Counted from the first letter of the stretch, positions 44,568 to 54,018 are shown. The stretch: DNA of 64,000 nt from Microbacterium sp. zg-Y1090 (GCF_030246945.1 NZ_CP126742.1:496001-560000); one strand, 5' to 3'. Program-made: numbers and translations. Notes: generated from the sequence alone by a model not told the origin.

Positions 44568-45884
44568 ATGTCCGCCACTCCTGCCACCGCTCCCACCCGC
44601 GCCCGCCTGCCGCGCGTCGCCGGACGCACGTGGTGGGTCGTCGTGCTCGTCGGCTTCGTGGGGCAGCTGGCGTGGACCGTCGAGAACATGTACCTCAACG
44701 TGTTCGTCTACGACACGATCACCACCGACCCCACCGTCATCGCGGTTCTGGTGGCCGCATCCGCCGTCGCGGCGACGCTGTCGACCATGGTCGTGGGCGC
44801 CTGGTCCGACCGGGTGCGCCGGCGTCGGCCGTTCATCGCGATCGGCTACATCCTGTGGGGACTGACCACGGCGACCTTCGGCTTCGTGCAGCCGTCGGCC
44901 GGCGCCCAGGCCGCTCAGGTCGTGGGCACCGCCGTGGTCGCCATCATCCTGCTGGACTGCGTGATGTCGGTGTTCGGCTCGGGGGCGAATGACGCCGCGT
45001 TCAACGCGTGGGTGACCGACGCCACGAAGCCCGCCGACCGTGGCCGGGTGGACTCGGTGCTCTCGGTGCTGCCGCTGATGTCGATGCTGCTGGTGTTCGG
45101 CCTGCTCGACGGGCTCACCCAGGCGGGCGAATGGAAGCTGTTCTTCGGCATCATCGGCCTCGCCACGGCGGCGGTGGGCGTGCTGGCCTGGTTCCTGGTG
45201 CGCGATGCCCCCGGCATCCGCGCGACGCCGGACGGCTACCGCCGCGCCGTCGTGCACGGCCTGCGGCTCGCGACGATGCGCGCCCATCCGCGGCTCTACA
45301 CGCTGCTGGTGGCCTGGGCGATCATCGGCATCAGCTCGCAGGTGTTCTTCCCGTACCTCATCATCTACATCCAGCGGTATCTGCGGATCGACGGCTACCC
45401 GATCGTGCTGGCGAGCGTGCTGACCCTCGCCGCCGTCATCAGCGTGGTGGGCGGGCGGCTGGTGGACCGCGTCGGCAAGACCCGGGCGATCCTGCCGGCC
45501 GTGCTGTTCATGATCGTCGGGCTCGTCGGCATGTTCGTGGTGCGGGACATGCTCAGTGTGATCGTCTTCGGCACCGTCATGATGGGCGGGTTCCTGCTGT
45601 CCACCGCGTCGCTGTCGGCGAGCGTGCGCGACGCGACGCCGTCCGACCGCATCGGCATGGTGCAGGGGCTGCGCATGATCTTCGTCGTGCTCATCCCCAT
45701 GGTCATCGGCCCCTTCATCGGGTCGGCGGTCATCATCGGGGCGAATGAGACCTACGTCGACCTGGGCGTGGTCAAGCAGGTCCCCACGCCGTGGATCTTC
45801 CCCGCCGCCGCCGTCGTGGCCCTCTTCGTCGTGGTGCCGCTCATGGCGCTGCGCCGCCTGCCGCAGCCGGTGGATGCCGCATGA
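44568..45884 (+). CDS. MFS transporter (sugar/glycoside type)
   Basis: A 438-residue membrane protein with about 12 segments. [20 protein letters not shown] after the second segment is the MFS loop 2-3 signature, and a related [20 protein letters not shown] is in the second half. The pattern resembles GPH/SLC45-like sugar carriers. An ATG at 44562 is also in frame, but AAGG at 44558-44561 is correctly spaced only for 44568. A TAGGAT -10 box lies at 44524-44529. The stop overlaps the GH2 start (ATGA), so it probably imports the glycoside that GH2 cleaves. Confidence 0.88.
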   Translation: MSATPATAPTRARLPRVAGRTWWVVVLVGFVGQLAWTVENMYLNVFVYDTITTDPTVIAVLVAASAVAATLSTMVVGAWSDRVRRRRPFIAIGYILWGLTTATFGFVQPSAGAQAAQVVGTAVVAIILLDCVMSVFGSGANDAAFNAWVTDATKPADRGRVDSVLSVLPLMSMLLVFGLLDGLTQAGEWKLFFGIIGLATAAVGVLAWFLVRDAPGIRATPDGYRRAVVHGLRLATMRAHPRLYTLLVAWAIIGISSQVFFPYLIIYIQRYLRIDGYPIVLASVLTLAAVISVVGGRLVDRVGKTRAILPAVLFMIVGLVGMFVVRDMLSVIVFGTVMMGGFLLSTASLSASVRDATPSDRIGMVQGLRMIFVVLIPMVIGPFIGSAVIIGANETYVDLGVVKQVPTPWIFPAAAVVALFVVVPLMALRRLPQPVDAA

Positions 45885-47728
45885 GTGCTCCCATGCTGAC
45901 CCCCTGGGGGGAAGGGCTCGACCGCGAAGCCCCGCTGCCGGAGTACCCGCGCCCGCAGTTGGTGCGGGAGGGCTGGACCAATCTCAACGGCGTCTGGGCC
46001 TATGCCATCACCCCGTTCGCGGCGTCCGACGCGGCTGCGGCATCCGACCCGCTCGCGGTCGCCGACCCGCTGGCGGCACCGGCCGCCTGGGACGGCGAGA
46101 TCGTGGTTCCCTTCTCGCCCGAGACCCCGCTGTCGGGCGTCGGCCGAGCGGTCGGGGCGGGCGAGACCCTCTGGTACCGGCGCACCTTCACGCTGCCCAG
46201 GGCGGTGCACGCCGATGAGCGCGTGCTGCTGCACTTCGGCGCGGTCGACCAGTCGTGCCGCGTCGCGGTGGACGGCGTCGAGGTGGGCGGCCACACCGGC
46301 GGCTACCTGCCCTTCACGCTCGACGTGACCGGTGCCCTGGGCGACGGCGCCGCGCACGAGGTCACGGTGTCGGTGCGCGATGTGACGGATGCCGCGTGGC
46401 TCGCCCGCGGCAAGCAATCCAGTCGGCGCGGGGGCATCTGGTACACGCCGCAGTCGGGCATCTGGCAGACGGTGTGGCTCGAGATCGTGCCGCGCAGGGC
46501 GGTGGACCGGCTGGTGCTGACCCCCGACCTCGCCGGTGCCGCGGTCGAGGTCACGGTCGAGAGCAGCCACGGCGCGGGCGCCGAGGCCGACGTCGAGATC
46601 CGCGCGGCCGGCCAGGTGGTGGCCGCCGCCACCGTGCCCGTGGGCGAGGCCACGCGCATCGACCTCCCCGCCCCGGTGCGGCCCTGGTCGCCCGAGGATC
46701 CCTTTCTCTACGACGTGACCGTCGCCCTGGGCGAGGACCGCGTCGACAGCTACGTCGGGATGCGCTCGTTCGGCGTCGGTGTGGACGACCGCGGCCACGC
46801 GCGACTGCTGCTCAACGGAAAGCCGCATCTGCCGGTGGGACTCCTCGACCAGGGGTACTGGCCCGACGGCGGGTACACCGCCCCGAGCGACGCCGCGCTG
46901 CGGTACGACATCCGCCTCGCGAAGCGCCTCGGCTACACGATGCTGCGCAAGCACATCAAGGTCGAGCCGCTGCGCTGGTACCACCACTGCGACCGGCTCG
47001 GCATGCTGGTGTGGCAGGACGCCGTGAACGGCGGCGGGCGCTACCGCCCCGCCGTGATCACCGCTCCCGTCCTCGGCGCACCCGCCCTCGACGACACCCG
47101 CTACGGCCGGTTCGCCCGGTCGGATGCCACAGGCCGGGAGCGCTTCGAGGCGGAGCTGGTGGAGATGATCGAGCACCTGCGCAGCGTCGTCTCGCTGTCG
47201 CTGTGGGTGCCGTTCAACGAGGGGTGGGGCCAGTTCGACGCGGCGCGGATCGCGGGTGCCGTCGCCGCCCTCGATCCCACCCGTCCCGTTGACCACGCCA
47301 GCGGGTGGCACGACCAGGGGGCCGGCGACCTGCGCAGCAGGCACGTCTACTTCCGGCCGGTGCGCCTGCCGCGGCGACGTGATGCGCACGGTCGCGTGGA
47401 GGCGGTGACCGAGTACGGCGGCTACAGCCTGGCGGTGCCGCAGCACACCTGGGCTGCAGAGGTCTTCGGGTACCGGCGCTACCGCTCGCGGGCGACGCTG
47501 CAACGGGCCCTGGAGCGGCTGCACGACCGCGAGATCGTCCCGGCCATCGAGCGCGGCCTCGCGGCGACCGTCTACACCCAACTGTCCGATGTCGAAGACG
47601 AGGTCAACGGCATGGTGACCTACGACCGGCGCTTCGTGAAGGTGGACGAAGTCGCCGTGCGAGAGATGAATGAACGGCTGCAGCAGGCGGCATCCCGCCT
47701 GGGCGGCCCTCGAGAGGAGCATGCGTGA
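45881..47728 (+). CDS. Glycoside hydrolase family 2 (beta-galactosidase/glucuronidase-like)
   Basis: A 615-residue cytoplasmic enzyme without signal peptide. Jelly-roll domain about 25-200 (LVREGWTNLNGVWAYA, LWYRRTFTL, RRGGIWYTPQSGIWQTVWLE), Ig-like domain about 200-290, TIM barrel about 290-600. Acid/base E447 is in VPFNEGWGQFD and the nucleophile is E511 in VTEYGGYS. The subgroup is the short 'sugar-binding' GH2 set whose specificity is poorly known. It overlaps genes on both sides by four bases: MFS upstream, DUF2804 downstream. Confidence 0.9.
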   Translation: MSAPMLTPWGEGLDREAPLPEYPRPQLVREGWTNLNGVWAYAITPFAASDAAAASDPLAVADPLAAPAAWDGEIVVPFSPETPLSGVGRAVGAGETLWYRRTFTLPRAVHADERVLLHFGAVDQSCRVAVDGVEVGGHTGGYLPFTLDVTGALGDGAAHEVTVSVRDVTDAAWLARGKQSSRRGGIWYTPQSGIWQTVWLEIVPRRAVDRLVLTPDLAGAAVEVTVESSHGAGAEADVEIRAAGQVVAAATVPVGEATRIDLPAPVRPWSPEDPFLYDVTVALGEDRVDSYVGMRSFGVGVDDRGHARLLLNGKPHLPVGLLDQGYWPDGGYTAPSDAALRYDIRLAKRLGYTMLRKHIKVEPLRWYHHCDRLGMLVWQDAVNGGGRYRPAVITAPVLGAPALDDTRYGRFARSDATGRERFEAELVEMIEHLRSVVSLSLWVPFNEGWGQFDAARIAGAVAALDPTRPVDHASGWHDQGAGDLRSRHVYFRPVRLPRRRDAHGRVEAVTEYGGYSLAVPQHTWAAEVFGYRRYRSRATLQRALERLHDREIVPAIERGLAATVYTQLSDVEDEVNGMVTYDRRFVKVDEVAVREMNERLQQAASRLGGPREEHA

Positions 47729-48729
47729 CGCTGCGCGAACTGACAGAGAACATCTCCCTCACCGCCGGCGACGGCCGGGTGCTCAACGCCGACGCCGTCG
47801 GCTGGGCGCGGCAGCCCGTGGTTGACGCGTCGCGCGTGCACTCCCGTTCGTGGGGCCGCAACAAGCGCTGGGAGTACTGGAACGTCATCACGCCCTCGCA
47901 CATCCTGGCGCTGACGGTGTCGTCCATCGACTACGCCGCGGTGCTGGGCGTCTGGATCTTCGACAGGGCGACCGAGCGCACGTGGCAGGCCGACGCGACG
48001 GTGATCCCGCCGCGCGGGGTGGAGCTCGCCTCGCGGCTGGAACACGGCTCGTCCCGGGCTCGGGCGAAGGGGCTCGAGATCGATATCGACGAGGTCGCCG
48101 AGGGGACGCGCCTGCGGGCACGGATCGCCGATGCCTCGTTCGACGTGGTGGCGCAGCTGCCACCGGGGCATGAGCGGCTCGCCGTCGTCGTCCCGTGGAG
48201 CCCGCACCTGTTCCAGTACACCGTCAAGGACGTCGCGCGGCCGGCGGTCGGCAGCGTCACCGTCGACGGCGTGCGGTCGGACGTCACCCCGGGCGAGTCA
48301 TGGGCGGTGCTCGACCACGGCCGGGGCCGGTGGCCGTACGACGTGCAGTGGAACTGGGGCGCCGGATCGGGGCGGGATGCCGCCGGGCGGGTGTTCGGCA
48401 TCCAGGTCGGCGCCCGGTGGACCGACGGCACCGGGTCGACCGAGAACGCGATGCTCGTCGACGGGCGGCTGCACAAGATCCACGAGGAGCTCGCCTGGGA
48501 TTACGACATCGCGATGTGGCGGCGACCGTGGCGGGTCACCGGCGGTGGGCTGGATGCCACCTTCGCCCCGTTCTACGACAAGGTGAGCCGCACGAACCTC
48601 GGCGTGCTCTCCTCCCGCACCGACCAGTGCTTCGGCCATTGGTCGGGCACGTTCACCACCGAGGACGGGGAGCGGGTCGAGTTCCGCGACATCCTGGGCT
48701 TCGCCGAAGAGGTGCACAACCGCTGGTGA
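47725..48729 (+). CDS. DUF2804 family protein
   Basis: A 334-residue soluble, beta-rich protein of the DUF2804 family (WGRNKRWEYWNVITPSHILA near the start, PYDVQWNWGAGSG in the middle, TFAPFYDKVSRTN near the end). The function is unknown; the fold is likely a lipocalin-like beta-sandwich. The GTG start overlaps the GH2 stop by four bases, making MFS-GH2-DUF2804 a coupled operon and suggesting an accessory role in glycoside use. It is Trp-rich, with five Trp in conserved-looking positions. Confidence 0.8.
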   Translation: MTLRELTENISLTAGDGRVLNADAVGWARQPVVDASRVHSRSWGRNKRWEYWNVITPSHILALTVSSIDYAAVLGVWIFDRATERTWQADATVIPPRGVELASRLEHGSSRARAKGLEIDIDEVAEGTRLRARIADASFDVVAQLPPGHERLAVVVPWSPHLFQYTVKDVARPAVGSVTVDGVRSDVTPGESWAVLDHGRGRWPYDVQWNWGAGSGRDAAGRVFGIQVGARWTDGTGSTENAMLVDGRLHKIHEELAWDYDIAMWRRPWRVTGGGLDATFAPFYDKVSRTNLGVLSSRTDQCFGHWSGTFTTEDGERVEFRDILGFAEEVHNRW

Positions 48730-48741
48730 CGAGGCCCGGCG

Positions 48742-49170
48742 TCAGTTCTGGCGCAGCTTGCCCGCGAGATCGCGCAGCAGGCGCAGCTCGTCGTCGTCGA
48801 GCACCGACATGCGGCGGGCGATCGACTGCCCGTGGCGACCGGCGAGGCGGCGGAACACCTCCGCCCCCTCGGTGGTGGCCTGCAGGATCGAGCCGCGACC
48901 GTCGGAAGGGTCGGCGCACTTCGTGAGCAGTCCGCGGGTGACCATGCGGTCGACCAGGCGCGACACGCTCGGCTGACTGATCAGCATGTTGGCGGTCACG
49001 TCGCGCAGGCGTGCGGTGTGGTCGGGCAAGCGGGTGACCGTCAGCAGCACGTCGTACTCGGCCTGGGTCAGCTCGGCCCCGTCGAAGTCGCCGCGGATCT
49101 CCTCGAACACCTCGTGCTGTGCCCGGAACAGCGCCTCCCAGGCATCCACGGCGAGGCGGCGGTCGGTCAT
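48742..49170 (-). CDS. MarR family transcriptional regulator
   Basis: A 142-residue winged-helix dimer. LTQAEYDVLLTVTRLPDHTARLRDV then LISQPSVSRLVDRMVTRGLL form the DNA-binding domain, and GRGSILQATTEGAEVFRRLA is the wing. The stop lies close to the convergent DUF2804 stop. Upstream, a TACAGT box ends seven bases before the ATG with no ribosome site, so the mRNA may be leaderless. A 16-bp palindrome in the divergent region is a candidate binding site shared with the DUF2207 gene. Confidence 0.9.
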   Translation of the reverse strand: MTDRRLAVDAWEALFRAQHEVFEEIRGDFDGAELTQAEYDVLLTVTRLPDHTARLRDVTANMLISQPSVSRLVDRMVTRGLLTKCADPSDGRGSILQATTEGAEVFRRLAGRHGQSIARRMSVLDDDELRLLRDLAGKLRQN

Positions 49171-49224
49171 GGGGACAACTGTAGACCCGGGGCGGCCACG
49201 GCCGGGCAGCGCCGGACAGCGCGG

Positions 49225-49240
49225 GGGGCGTGCACGCCCC
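49225..49240. promoter_or_regulatory. 16-bp palindrome in the marR / DUF2207 divergent region
   Basis: GGGGCGTGCACGCCCC is a perfect palindrome that ends exactly where the TAGGCT -10 box of the DUF2207 gene begins. It is the only strong palindrome between the two genes and is a candidate MarR site. Confidence 0.5.
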
Positions 49241-49246
49241 TAGGCT
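49241..49246 (+). promoter_or_regulatory. -10 box for a probable leaderless DUF2207 transcript
   Basis: TAGGCT ends six bases before the ATG at 49253 with no ribosome-binding sequence between, the same geometry as sdaA. Confidence 0.55.
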
Positions 49247-49252
49247 GAGCGC

Positions 49253-51046
49253 ATGGTGCAGGTGCTCAGAAGGATCGCTCTGACGTTCGCCCTGATGCTT
49301 CTCGGACTCGCCGCGTCCGCGGGCGCGCTCGGCCCGGTCGCGACCGATGTGGACGACTTCACGTTCGACAGCCTCGACGCCGACTACACCCTCACGCGCG
49401 CCGAGGACGGCACGAGCCGGCTGCGCGTGGTCGAGACGTTCGTTGCGGTCTTCCCCGACGCCGACCAGAACCGCGGCATCCGCCGGCTGCTGCCGACGTC
49501 GTACAACGGGCAGCCCCTGCACCCGCAGCTGGTGTCGGTCACCGATGAGAACGGCGCCGCGCGTCCGGTGGAGACCGAGGACGACGGCGACGCGTTCTCG
49601 ATCACCTCGCGGTCGGACTCGTACCTGCGGGGGGAACAGACCTTCGTGATCACCTACGACCTCGAGAACGTCACCTGGACGTTCGAGGGCGGCGGGCAGG
49701 AGTTCTACTGGGACGTCAACGGCGTCGACTGGGCGCAGCCCTTCGGCGAGGTGACGGCGCGGGTGCACATCGACGCCGCGCTCGCCGCCGACCTCACGGG
49801 GCGGCAGGCCTGCTACGCCGGGGAGCAGGACACGACCGACCCCTGCCCGATCACCGCGACCGAGGAGCCCGACGGCGCGGTGACCGTGGCGGCGGAGGCA
49901 GTGGGCCTCGGGCCGCACGAGACGATGACGATCGCCGTCGGGTTCGCGCCCGACACGTTCGTGCTGTTCGACTCGTCGTACCTGGCGTCGGGATGGGGCT
50001 GGGCGCAGTCGGCGTCGGCTCTCGTGCTGGCAGGGGCCGTGGGCGGCGCGGTGTGGACGCGGCGCCGGTTCCTGCGCGACGCCCCCGGCCGGTCGACGAT
50101 CATCGCGGAGTACACGCCGCCGCCGGGGGTGGATGCGCTCGAGAGCGCAGTCATGCTCGGCAAGACCTCGAAGGCGATCCCGGCGGAGGTGCTCGAGCAG
50201 GCCATCGTGGGGTCGATCCGCATTGTGGAGGGATCGAAGCGGGTCTTCGGCGGCACACGGCTGCAGGTGGAACTGATCGACCCGTCGCGGGCCGACCGCG
50301 ATGGCCGCATGCTGCTCGACGGGCTCTTCGGCAAGGGCGCGCAACCGGGGGCGATCTACGAGTTCGGCAAGCAGGACACACGGCTGTCGCGCGTGGCGTC
50401 GAAGATCCTCAAGGAGGCCGGCGAGGAGCTCGAGAGCCGCGGCGTGCGCCGCTCGGTTCCGGCGCGCGTGCGCACCTGGCCAGCGGTCGCTCTATTCGTC
50501 GCGACCGTGCTGGTGATCGTGTTCGGTGGCCTGGCCCTGTCGGCATCCGTCAACGAGGCGGTGCCGCTGGTGCTGATGGTGGCGTCGGGCATCGCGCTGG
50601 CCGTCGGCCTCGGGATGGTGTTCCACCGGCCGCTGACGGATGCCGGCGCTGAACTGCGCGACCACCTGGCGGGGCTGAAGGTCTTCATCGACTGGGCGGA
50701 GAAGGACCGCATCCGCATGCTGCAGTCGCCGCAGGGCGCCGAGCGGCGGCCGGTGGACGTGAACGACCCGCGGCAGATGATCCACCTGTACGAGACGCTG
50801 CTGCCGTACGCGGTCGTCTTCGGCCAGGAGAAGAAGTGGGCCGACGAGCTCATGGTCTACTACGGCGACGCGGGGTACACCCCGAGCTGGTACTACGGCG
50901 CCGCCGCGTTCAACGCCGCCGCGTTCTCCTCGAGCATCGCGTCGCTGTCGAGCGCGGCGATGTCGTCGTCGTCGACCACCGGCGGATCCACGGGTGGCGG
51001 ATCCGCCGGCGGTGGCGGCGGTGGCGGAGGCGGCGGCGGGGTCTGA
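49253..51046 (+). CDS. DUF2207 domain membrane protein
   Basis: A 597-residue membrane protein. Signal or first membrane segment at about 8-27; extracellular DUF2207 beta domain about 35-225 (DADYTLTRAEDGTSRLRVVE, RGIRRLLPTSYNGQPL); a membrane segment at about 245-265; a cytoplasmic region; two more segments at about 400-460; a C-terminal domain that ends in Ser-rich then Gly-rich sequence with a final run of Gly. The 'GG...GGGGV' tail is common in this family. The function is unknown. It is divergent from marR. Confidence 0.88.
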   Translation: MVQVLRRIALTFALMLLGLAASAGALGPVATDVDDFTFDSLDADYTLTRAEDGTSRLRVVETFVAVFPDADQNRGIRRLLPTSYNGQPLHPQLVSVTDENGAARPVETEDDGDAFSITSRSDSYLRGEQTFVITYDLENVTWTFEGGGQEFYWDVNGVDWAQPFGEVTARVHIDAALAADLTGRQACYAGEQDTTDPCPITATEEPDGAVTVAAEAVGLGPHETMTIAVGFAPDTFVLFDSSYLASGWGWAQSASALVLAGAVGGAVWTRRRFLRDAPGRSTIIAEYTPPPGVDALESAVMLGKTSKAIPAEVLEQAIVGSIRIVEGSKRVFGGTRLQVELIDPSRADRDGRMLLDGLFGKGAQPGAIYEFGKQDTRLSRVASKILKEAGEELESRGVRRSVPARVRTWPAVALFVATVLVIVFGGLALSASVNEAVPLVLMVASGIALAVGLGMVFHRPLTDAGAELRDHLAGLKVFIDWAEKDRIRMLQSPQGAERRPVDVNDPRQMIHLYETLLPYAVVFGQEKKWADELMVYYGDAGYTPSWYYGAAAFNAAAFSSSIASLSSAAMSSSSTTGGSTGGGSAGGGGGGGGGGGV

Positions 51047-51078
51047 CGCTCACCGCGGCCGCGGTGGGCGTGTGGCAG

Positions 51079-51882
51079 TCAGCTGCTGCGGCGCATCGCG
51101 CGGATGCCGACGGCGAGCCCGACCGCCGCGAGCGCCAGGGCGGCGACCCACCCCCACATCACCGGGGTGCTGCCGATGTCACCCGCGAGCAGTGCCCGCT
51201 CGGCCTGCACGACCCCGCTGATCGGGTTCACGGCGGCGACGGCGCGCATCCATCCCGGCGCTGCCTCGAGGGGCAGCAGCATGCCCGACAGGATCAGCAG
51301 CGGGAAGATGAGCGTCTGCTGCACGCCCCAGAAGAGCCATTCGCGGTCGCGCGTCGCGAGCGCCAGCGCATACGACAGCGACCCCAGCCCGACGCCGAAC
51401 ACCGCGAGCAGCGCGAGCCCGACCATGAGCCCGAGCGGGTGGATCGAGAAGCCGAACGGCCAGGCGATCAGCACGATGAGAAGGGCCTGCACGAGGATCG
51501 GCACGACCTCTTTGAGGGCGCGGCCGACGAGCAGCGACGAGCGCACCAGCGGGGCGACGAGCGTGCGCTCGTGCGAGCCGGTCATCATCTCGTACTGCAG
51601 GTTCGAGCCCGTGGCGCCCGTGCCGAACAGCACGATCATCACCAGCACCCCGGGCACGAACCACTGGAGCGTCTCGGATGCCGGCGCGCCGGACGTGCCG
51701 ATCAGCAGCGGCGCGAACAGCCCGAGGAAGACCAGCGGCTGCACGAGGCTGAAGATGAGGGTGAACGGGTCGCGCACCACAGGGCGCATTTCGCGCGTGA
51801 GCACGTGCCAGGTGTCGCGCGCGGCGTGAGGGCGCACGGACGTGTCGCGGCGGGCGACGTCGGGGCGGGCGGTGGCGGTCAT
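51079..51882 (-). CDS. ABC-2 type transporter permease (DrrB-like)
   Basis: A 267-residue membrane protein with six segments. LTREMRPVVRDPFTLIFSLV and the block PLVFLGLFAPLLIGTSGAPA lead into the ABC2_membrane core, with NPISGVVQAERALLAG near the end as in DrrB-type drug exporters. The ATG overlaps the ATPase stop (ATGA); the longer frame upstream is a shadow of the ATPase gene. It exports an unknown, probably hydrophobic, compound. Confidence 0.92.
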   Translation of the reverse strand: MTATARPDVARRDTSVRPHAARDTWHVLTREMRPVVRDPFTLIFSLVQPLVFLGLFAPLLIGTSGAPASETLQWFVPGVLVMIVLFGTGATGSNLQYEMMTGSHERTLVAPLVRSSLLVGRALKEVVPILVQALLIVLIAWPFGFSIHPLGLMVGLALLAVFGVGLGSLSYALALATRDREWLFWGVQQTLIFPLLILSGMLLPLEAAPGWMRAVAAVNPISGVVQAERALLAGDIGSTPVMWGWVAALALAAVGLAVGIRAMRRSS

Positions 51883-52922
51883 CGGGCGACTCCTGTCGGC
51901 TGGGCAGCGGCGGGTGCCGCGTCGGTCGTGTCGATCTCGGCTGCTGCCGCGCCCTCGCCGGCGTCGCGCAGGGTGCGTCCGGTCAGCGCCAGGAACACGT
52001 CGTCGAGGGTGGGCGGCACGCCGGTGGCACGGGTGACGGCGATGCCGGCCTCGTCCAGCGCGCGGATCGCGGCCGGCAGCAGCCGGTCGCCGTCGGGCAC
52101 GGTGAGGGTGAGGGATGCCGCGTCCTCGCGCCGGACATCGCTCTCGGTGAGGCGGCGGACCACGGGAAGTGCGGCATCCGCGTCTGCCGGATGATCGAAG
52201 CCGAGCGTGAGCAGGTCGCCGGCGAGTTCCGCTTTCATGCGGGCGGCGGTGTCGTCGGCGATCACGCGGCCGCGGTCCATCACCATCACCCGCTCGGCGT
52301 ACCGATCGGCTTCCTCGAGGTAGTGCGTGGTGAGGAACACCGTCGTGCCGTGCGTGGCACGCAGATCGAGGATGTGCTGCCACAGGTTCGCCCGGCTCTG
52401 GGGGTCGAGGCCGGTGGAGGGTTCGTCGAGGAACAGCAGCGGCGGTGCGTGCATGAGGCCGAGCGCGATGTCGAGGCGCCGCTTCTGGCCGCCCGACAGC
52501 TGCTGGACCGCCCGTGTCGCGAACGGCGCGAGGTCGAGCGATTCGATGAGCTCGTCGGCGCGCGTGACGGAGGCGGCGCGCGAGAGCCCGTAGAAGGCGC
52601 CCTGGCTCAGCAGCTCGTCGCGCACACGCTGCGAGAAGCTGCCGCTGGTGAGCTGCCCGACGTAGCCGATGCGGGCGCGCACGCCCGCAGGGTCGCGCAG
52701 CACGTCGTGCCCGACGACGCGCGCCGTGCCGTCGGTGGGAGGCAGCAGAGTCGTGAGCATGCGCAGGCTCGTGGACTTGCCGGCGCCGTTGGGACCGAGG
52801 AAGGCGACCAGCTCGCCGGCGGCGACCTGGAAGGTGAGATCGGTGACCGCTTCGACGGTCTTCTTCTTGACGGTGAAGCGCTTGGTGAGTCCCCGCGCTT
52901 CGAGGATGGGTTCGTTCGACAT
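51879..52922 (-). CDS. ABC transporter ATP-binding protein (DrrA-like)
   Basis: A 347-residue ATPase. Walker A GPNGAGKST, signature LSGGQKRRLDIALGL, Walker B LLFLDEPSTGLD and H-loop LTTHYLEEADRYAERV identify the DrrA/daunorubicin-resistance group. The C-terminal extension of about 110 residues is the DrrA-type domain. It is translationally coupled to the permease and divergent from the WYL regulator, whose binding site may be the interrupted palindrome between them. Confidence 0.93.
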   Translation of the reverse strand: MSNEPILEARGLTKRFTVKKKTVEAVTDLTFQVAAGELVAFLGPNGAGKSTSLRMLTTLLPPTDGTARVVGHDVLRDPAGVRARIGYVGQLTSGSFSQRVRDELLSQGAFYGLSRAASVTRADELIESLDLAPFATRAVQQLSGGQKRRLDIALGLMHAPPLLFLDEPSTGLDPQSRANLWQHILDLRATHGTTVFLTTHYLEEADRYAERVMVMDRGRVIADDTAARMKAELAGDLLTLGFDHPADADAALPVVRRLTESDVRREDAASLTLTVPDGDRLLPAAIRALDEAGIAVTRATGVPPTLDDVFLALTGRTLRDAGEGAAAAEIDTTDAAPAAAQPTGVAR

Positions 52923-52943
52923 GCGCCGACCGTACGCACTATC

Positions 52944-52962
52944 GCGGACACATCAGGTCCGC
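52944..52962. promoter_or_regulatory. Inverted repeat between the ABC exporter and WYL regulator
   Basis: GCGGAC-N7-GTCCGC lies in the 62-bp divergent gap, with outer CGCA/TGCG arms extending it. This is a candidate operator for the WYL protein. Confidence 0.45.
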
Positions 52963-52984
52963 ATCGTGCGGCAGACTCTCGATC

Positions 52985-53968
52985 ATGTCCGACACCACCT
53001 CTCGTGCTCTGACACTGCTGAACCTGCTCCAGACCCATCGGCACTGGCCCGGGTCGGAACTCGCCCAGCGCCTCGGCGTGACCGAGCGGACGGTGCGCCG
53101 CGATGTCGAGCGGCTGCGGGAGCTCGGCTACCGCATCGAGTCGTCGCCGGGCGCGGCCGGCGGATACCGGCTCGAGGCGGGGAGCGCGGTGCCGCCGCTG
53201 CTGCTCAACGATGACGAGGCCGTCGCGATGGCGATCGGCCTGCGCATCGCCGCGACGCAGCGCTTGATCGGTGGTGCCGAGACGGCGCTGACAGCGCTGG
53301 CCAAGCTCGAGCAGGTGCTCCCTGCGGCGCTGCGGCGGCGGGTCATGGCGCTCGCGGACACCGTGCATCCCGTCCGCGTCGGCGGGGGAGAGGCGGCCTC
53401 GACGGCGGTGCTCGGTGAGCTCGCGCTCGCGTGCCGCGACTCCGAGCGGGTGCGCTTCAGCTACACGTCGGCGGCGGGGGAGATGACGCGCCGTCGGGTC
53501 GAGCCGCACTACCTGGCTCCCGCCGACCGGCACTGGTACCTGCTGTGCTGGGATCTGGAGCGCGACGACTGGCGCACCTTCCGTGTGGACCGGCTGTCGG
53601 ATGTGGAGCACACGCGCGTGCTGTTCGAGCCGCGCCCGCTCACCCCGGAGGAGGTCGACGAGTTCATCACGGTCGCCCGATCGTGGGTGCGTCAGCCGGT
53701 GGAGACGGACGTCGTGATGGACCTGCCGCTGGACACCATGCGCGCGTCGTTCGGGCAGTGGGGTCAGGGGGCGACCGCGGAGGATGCCGACCGCACGCGG
53801 TGGCCCGTCGGCGGCGCGGACTGGCGCGAGACGATGTATGGCATGTCGTGGATCCCCGACGGCGTGCCGTTCACCACAGATCTCGCCGAACCCCACCGCG
53901 CCGAGATGCGTGAGGCCCTCGTACGGATGCTGGCTGCCCTCGACGCCCCACCGCCGCCGCGCGCCTGA
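52985..53968 (+). CDS. WYL domain transcriptional regulator (HTH-11 + WYL)
   Basis: A 327-residue regulator. The N-terminal winged helix reads SRALTLLNLLQTHRHWPG then LAQRLGVTERTVRRDVERL; the WYL domain (about 140-225) contains HYLAPADRHWYLLCWDLERD and TFRVDRLSDVEHTRVLF; a WCX-type C-terminal domain follows. WYL domains sense small ligands or nucleic acid. It is divergent from the DrrAB-like exporter, so control of that exporter is the simplest reading. Confidence 0.92.
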   Translation: MSDTTSRALTLLNLLQTHRHWPGSELAQRLGVTERTVRRDVERLRELGYRIESSPGAAGGYRLEAGSAVPPLLLNDDEAVAMAIGLRIAATQRLIGGAETALTALAKLEQVLPAALRRRVMALADTVHPVRVGGGEAASTAVLGELALACRDSERVRFSYTSAAGEMTRRRVEPHYLAPADRHWYLLCWDLERDDWRTFRVDRLSDVEHTRVLFEPRPLTPEEVDEFITVARSWVRQPVETDVVMDLPLDTMRASFGQWGQGATAEDADRTRWPVGGADWRETMYGMSWIPDGVPFTTDLAEPHRAEMREALVRMLAALDAPPPPRA

Positions 53969-54018
53969 CCGGCGTCATCGCGGGTTGGTCGTCGGGCCGA
54001 GCGAGGAGGGGTCACGGT

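Noticed and set aside
50836..52194. A 452-codon plus-strand frame across the ABC-2 exporter
   Set aside because: It runs through the 3' end of the DUF2207 gene and antisense to both exporter genes and has no recognisable protein content.
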